A stretch of DNA of 64,000 nucleotides, taken from positions 79,743 through 143,742 of the forward strand of contig JADHVL010000009.1 in assembly GCA_016784025.1 (NCBI GenBank), given 5' to 3'. Numbering within the stretch: the first letter of the stretch is position 1; the number at the start of each line of letters is the position of its first letter. The notes below the pieces were generated by a model. It had not been told where the DNA came from, ran no database searches, and saw nothing but the letters and a program-made list of their open reading frames with translations. The DNA is from Fidelibacterota bacterium. Its GTDB lineage: Bacteria; Fidelibacterota; UBA8477; JABMPR01. Below, one piece after another: positions 62,596-64,000 of the stretch. Both the position numbers and the translations under genes were made by a program.

Positions 62596-63234
62596 TCACC
62601 TTTTTATAGGGTTGTAAAATTTGGTGCCTTCTATGGGTTGGCGGATGGTTTCCAGAAGGTCAGACAGGTCATCTTCATCATTTACAAAATCGATATCGGT
62701 AGCGTTTATTATGAGGAGTGGAGACGCCTTATAACGAAAAAAGTACTCATTATATACCTGATTCAATGCCACGATGTAGTCGCTGCTAATATTGGACTCA
62801 AAATCCCTACCCCGTTTGCGAATGTTGTATAGCAAACGATCGGTATCCGCTTGCAGATAGATGACCAGGTCAGGATGGGTGATAGTTTCTTCCATCATGC
62901 TGGCAATTTTGTCGTAAAGACTCATCTCGTTCTCATCCAGATTGAGATAAGCGAAGAGTCTATCCTTCTGAAACATATAATCTGTAATGAGTAATTTTGA
63001 AAACAACTCGGTTTGTCTCAGATCCTGGAATTGACGATACCGACTCAAGAGAAAAAACAGCTGGGTTTGAAAGGCATATCGTCTACGGTCTCCATAAAAT
63101 GAGGAGAGAAATGGATTTTCCTCAAATTCTTCCAGGACCAGACGCGCATCCAGATGTTTTGACAAACGCTTAGCCAGACTGGTTTTTCCGACACCGATGA
63201 CGCCTTCAATAGCAATATGGTAGAGGTTTCTCAT
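62596..63234 (-). CDS. Deoxynucleoside kinase
   Basis: 212 residues from the ATG at 63234, which overlaps the folK stop as ATGA; a longer frame to 63270 is unlikely. IAIEGVIGVGKTSLAKRL is the P-loop; the DYMFQKDRLFA segment and an Arg-rich lid (RKRGRDFE) match the dNK family (dGK/dAK/dCK). It phosphorylates deoxynucleosides for salvage; the base specificity is unclear. It is coupled to folK, an association also seen in other bacteria. Confidence 0.9.
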   Translation of the reverse strand: MRNLYHIAIEGVIGVGKTSLAKRLSKHLDARLVLEEFEENPFLSSFYGDRRRYAFQTQLFFLLSRYRQFQDLRQTELFSKLLITDYMFQKDRLFAYLNLDENEMSLYDKIASMMEETITHPDLVIYLQADTDRLLYNIRKRGRDFESNISSDYIVALNQVYNEYFFRYKASPLLIINATDIDFVNDEDDLSDLLETIRQPIEGTKFYNPIKR

Positions 63235-63734
63235 TGAGTTAGTATTTCCTCTTCCATTTCTTTTACCCAATTCCTGTCACTACACTCATCTAGAAGTTGG
63301 GAAATGCTCTTCTGACTAACTGGATCAATAACCTCTGGAGCTATTACCTGCATGGGCTCAAGCACAAACCGTCTATCTCTGAAGCGTGGGTGTGGTATTA
63401 CCAGGTCAGATTCAGACAAAATCTCGTCTCCAAATAGAATAATATCAAGGTCAAGACTTCTGGGACCATTTGATATTTCCTGGGCTCGATTTCTATGAGC
63501 CTGATGCTCCAAAACCATGAGAAATTGCAGCAGTTCATGGGCACTGACCTGTGTATCCAATCGGATAGCAGCATTAATGAACGAATCCTGAGGGATTCCT
63601 CCAACTGGCTCAGTGAGATATAGTGAACTCATCCTGACATTGTCAAAACGCTGATTTAATCTTAAGAATGCAGTTTCAATTTGATGTTGGGGATTTTGCT
63701 TATTTGAGCCAATGCTGATGAGAACTTGCGTCAT
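63231..63734 (-). CDS. folK: 2-amino-4-hydroxy-6-hydroxymethyldihydropteridine pyrophosphokinase
   Basis: 167 residues. SIGSNKQNPQHQIETA at the start, LYLTEPVGG, and the signature GPRSLDLDIILFG with metal-binding aspartates. It transfers pyrophosphate from ATP to the pterin, ahead of dihydropteroate synthase. It overlaps folB by 4 bases and the kinase by 4 bases, so these three genes are translationally coupled. Confidence 0.96.
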   Translation of the reverse strand: MTQVLISIGSNKQNPQHQIETAFLRLNQRFDNVRMSSLYLTEPVGGIPQDSFINAAIRLDTQVSAHELLQFLMVLEHQAHRNRAQEISNGPRSLDLDIILFGDEILSESDLVIPHPRFRDRRFVLEPMQVIAPEVIDPVSQKSISQLLDECSDRNWVKEMEEEILTQ

Positions 63735-64000
63735 TTCTGCTTGCCCATTCGAGTTACTTCCACTTCCACATAATCCAGAACCGCATCAATGGGTACTTTC
63801 TTCTTGCGAAGGACCACAGTCATTTCATCTACATCAAATTGATCGATGAGGGCTTCAGCGATATGATCCGCAAGGGTTTCGATGAGATGATACTTCCTGC
63901 CTGTCACCATGTCTTTGACCACAGCGTAGACCTGCTGATAATCAACGGCTTTGTGGAGGGTGTCTTCAGAGGAACAGCGAGAGAATGGATAACGAATTTT
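63731..64000 (-). CDS. folB: Dihydroneopterin aldolase (partial, 5' end outside window)
   Basis: 89 C-terminal residues are inside the window. The open frame runs to base 64000. HKAVDYQQVYAVVKD and LIETLADHIAEAL are conserved FolB segments; the VRKKK-type end LRKKKVPID is also usual. It cleaves dihydroneopterin to the FolK substrate. The start lies beyond the window edge, so the internal ATG at 63922 is not the true start. Confidence 0.92.
   Translation of the reverse strand, partial: KIRYPFSRCSSEDTLHKAVDYQQVYAVVKDMVTGRKYHLIETLADHIAEALIDQFDVDEMTVVLRKKKVPIDAVLDYVEVEVTRMGKQK

Noticed and set aside
1..64000. CRISPR arrays, insertion sequences, prophage or defence islands
   Set aside because: No regularly spaced repeats, transposase, integrase, phage or restriction genes were seen; the content is housekeeping and envelope functions.

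Overview
The window is a dense, mostly protein-coding stretch of a bacterial chromosome: about 56 protein genes, one tRNA, and no rRNA, CRISPR array, insertion sequence or prophage. The content points to a Gram-negative bacterium of the FCB group (Marinimicrobia-, Calditrichota- or KSB1-like). Support comes from a GWxTD-domain exported protein, a YbbR/TsaD/VWA membrane cluster, lipoprotein and outer-membrane-like exported proteins, a classical menaquinone operon, and a ribosomal protein S1 with a long acidic N-terminus. The phylum is inferred, not proven. Six genes appear to start at TTG and two at GTG, so start codons here need care.

Layout. 1-6190 (minus): two nucleotide-sugar dehydrogenases (the first cut by the window edge), a large VWA-like membrane protein, tsaD and a YbbR-domain protein. 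6272-9613: an in-frame CMP kinase / ribosomal protein S1 fusion with a strong internal ribosome-binding site exactly where S1 begins, a terminator behind it and a terminator-like leader in front. 9667-15260 (minus): NlpC/P60 peptidase, trpS, scpA, scpB, an RsuA/RluB pseudouridine synthase and a 569-residue Rossmann protein of unknown function. 15480-25226 (plus): menF-menD-menH-menB-menA-menC-menE followed by a MATE transporter. 25223-31320 (minus): rmuC, an exported unknown, glnS and gltX. 31365-31447: an intergenic palindromic repeat.

31464-47137 (minus) is a run of fifteen closely spaced or overlapping genes, in transcription order acpS, nnrE/nnrD fusion, vanZ-like, recN, cohesin-like lipoprotein, threonine aldolase, trkA, trkH, enoyl-CoA hydratase, DUF1611 protein, dipeptide-epimerase-like enzyme, PBP4-type lipoprotein, methylmalonyl-CoA epimerase, uvrC, and a fumarylacetoacetate hydrolase family enzyme. 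The DUF1611/epimerase pair recalls a recently described D-glutamate route but could equally serve muropeptide recycling together with the NlpC/P60 and PBP4 enzymes.

47306-49637 holds an exported TPR protein and, divergently, a LexA-like regulator that seems to have lost its catalytic serine. 49860-53522 (minus) is a glycolytic block fba-pgk-tpiA followed by secG and tRNA-Leu(GAG). 53630-64000 (minus) carries the folate genes folB (partial) and folK, a deoxynucleoside kinase, a small membrane protein, an RsbW-type ATPase, a barrel-like protein, rsmE, a HIT protein, smc, the GWxTD protein, a ROK kinase and comF.

I found no obvious new defence or mobile system. The observations most worth following are the cmk-rpsA fusion with internal initiation and its leader, the DUF1611/epimerase pair, the uncharacterised Rossmann protein, the dead-protease regulator, and an extended promoter-like motif shared by three loci.
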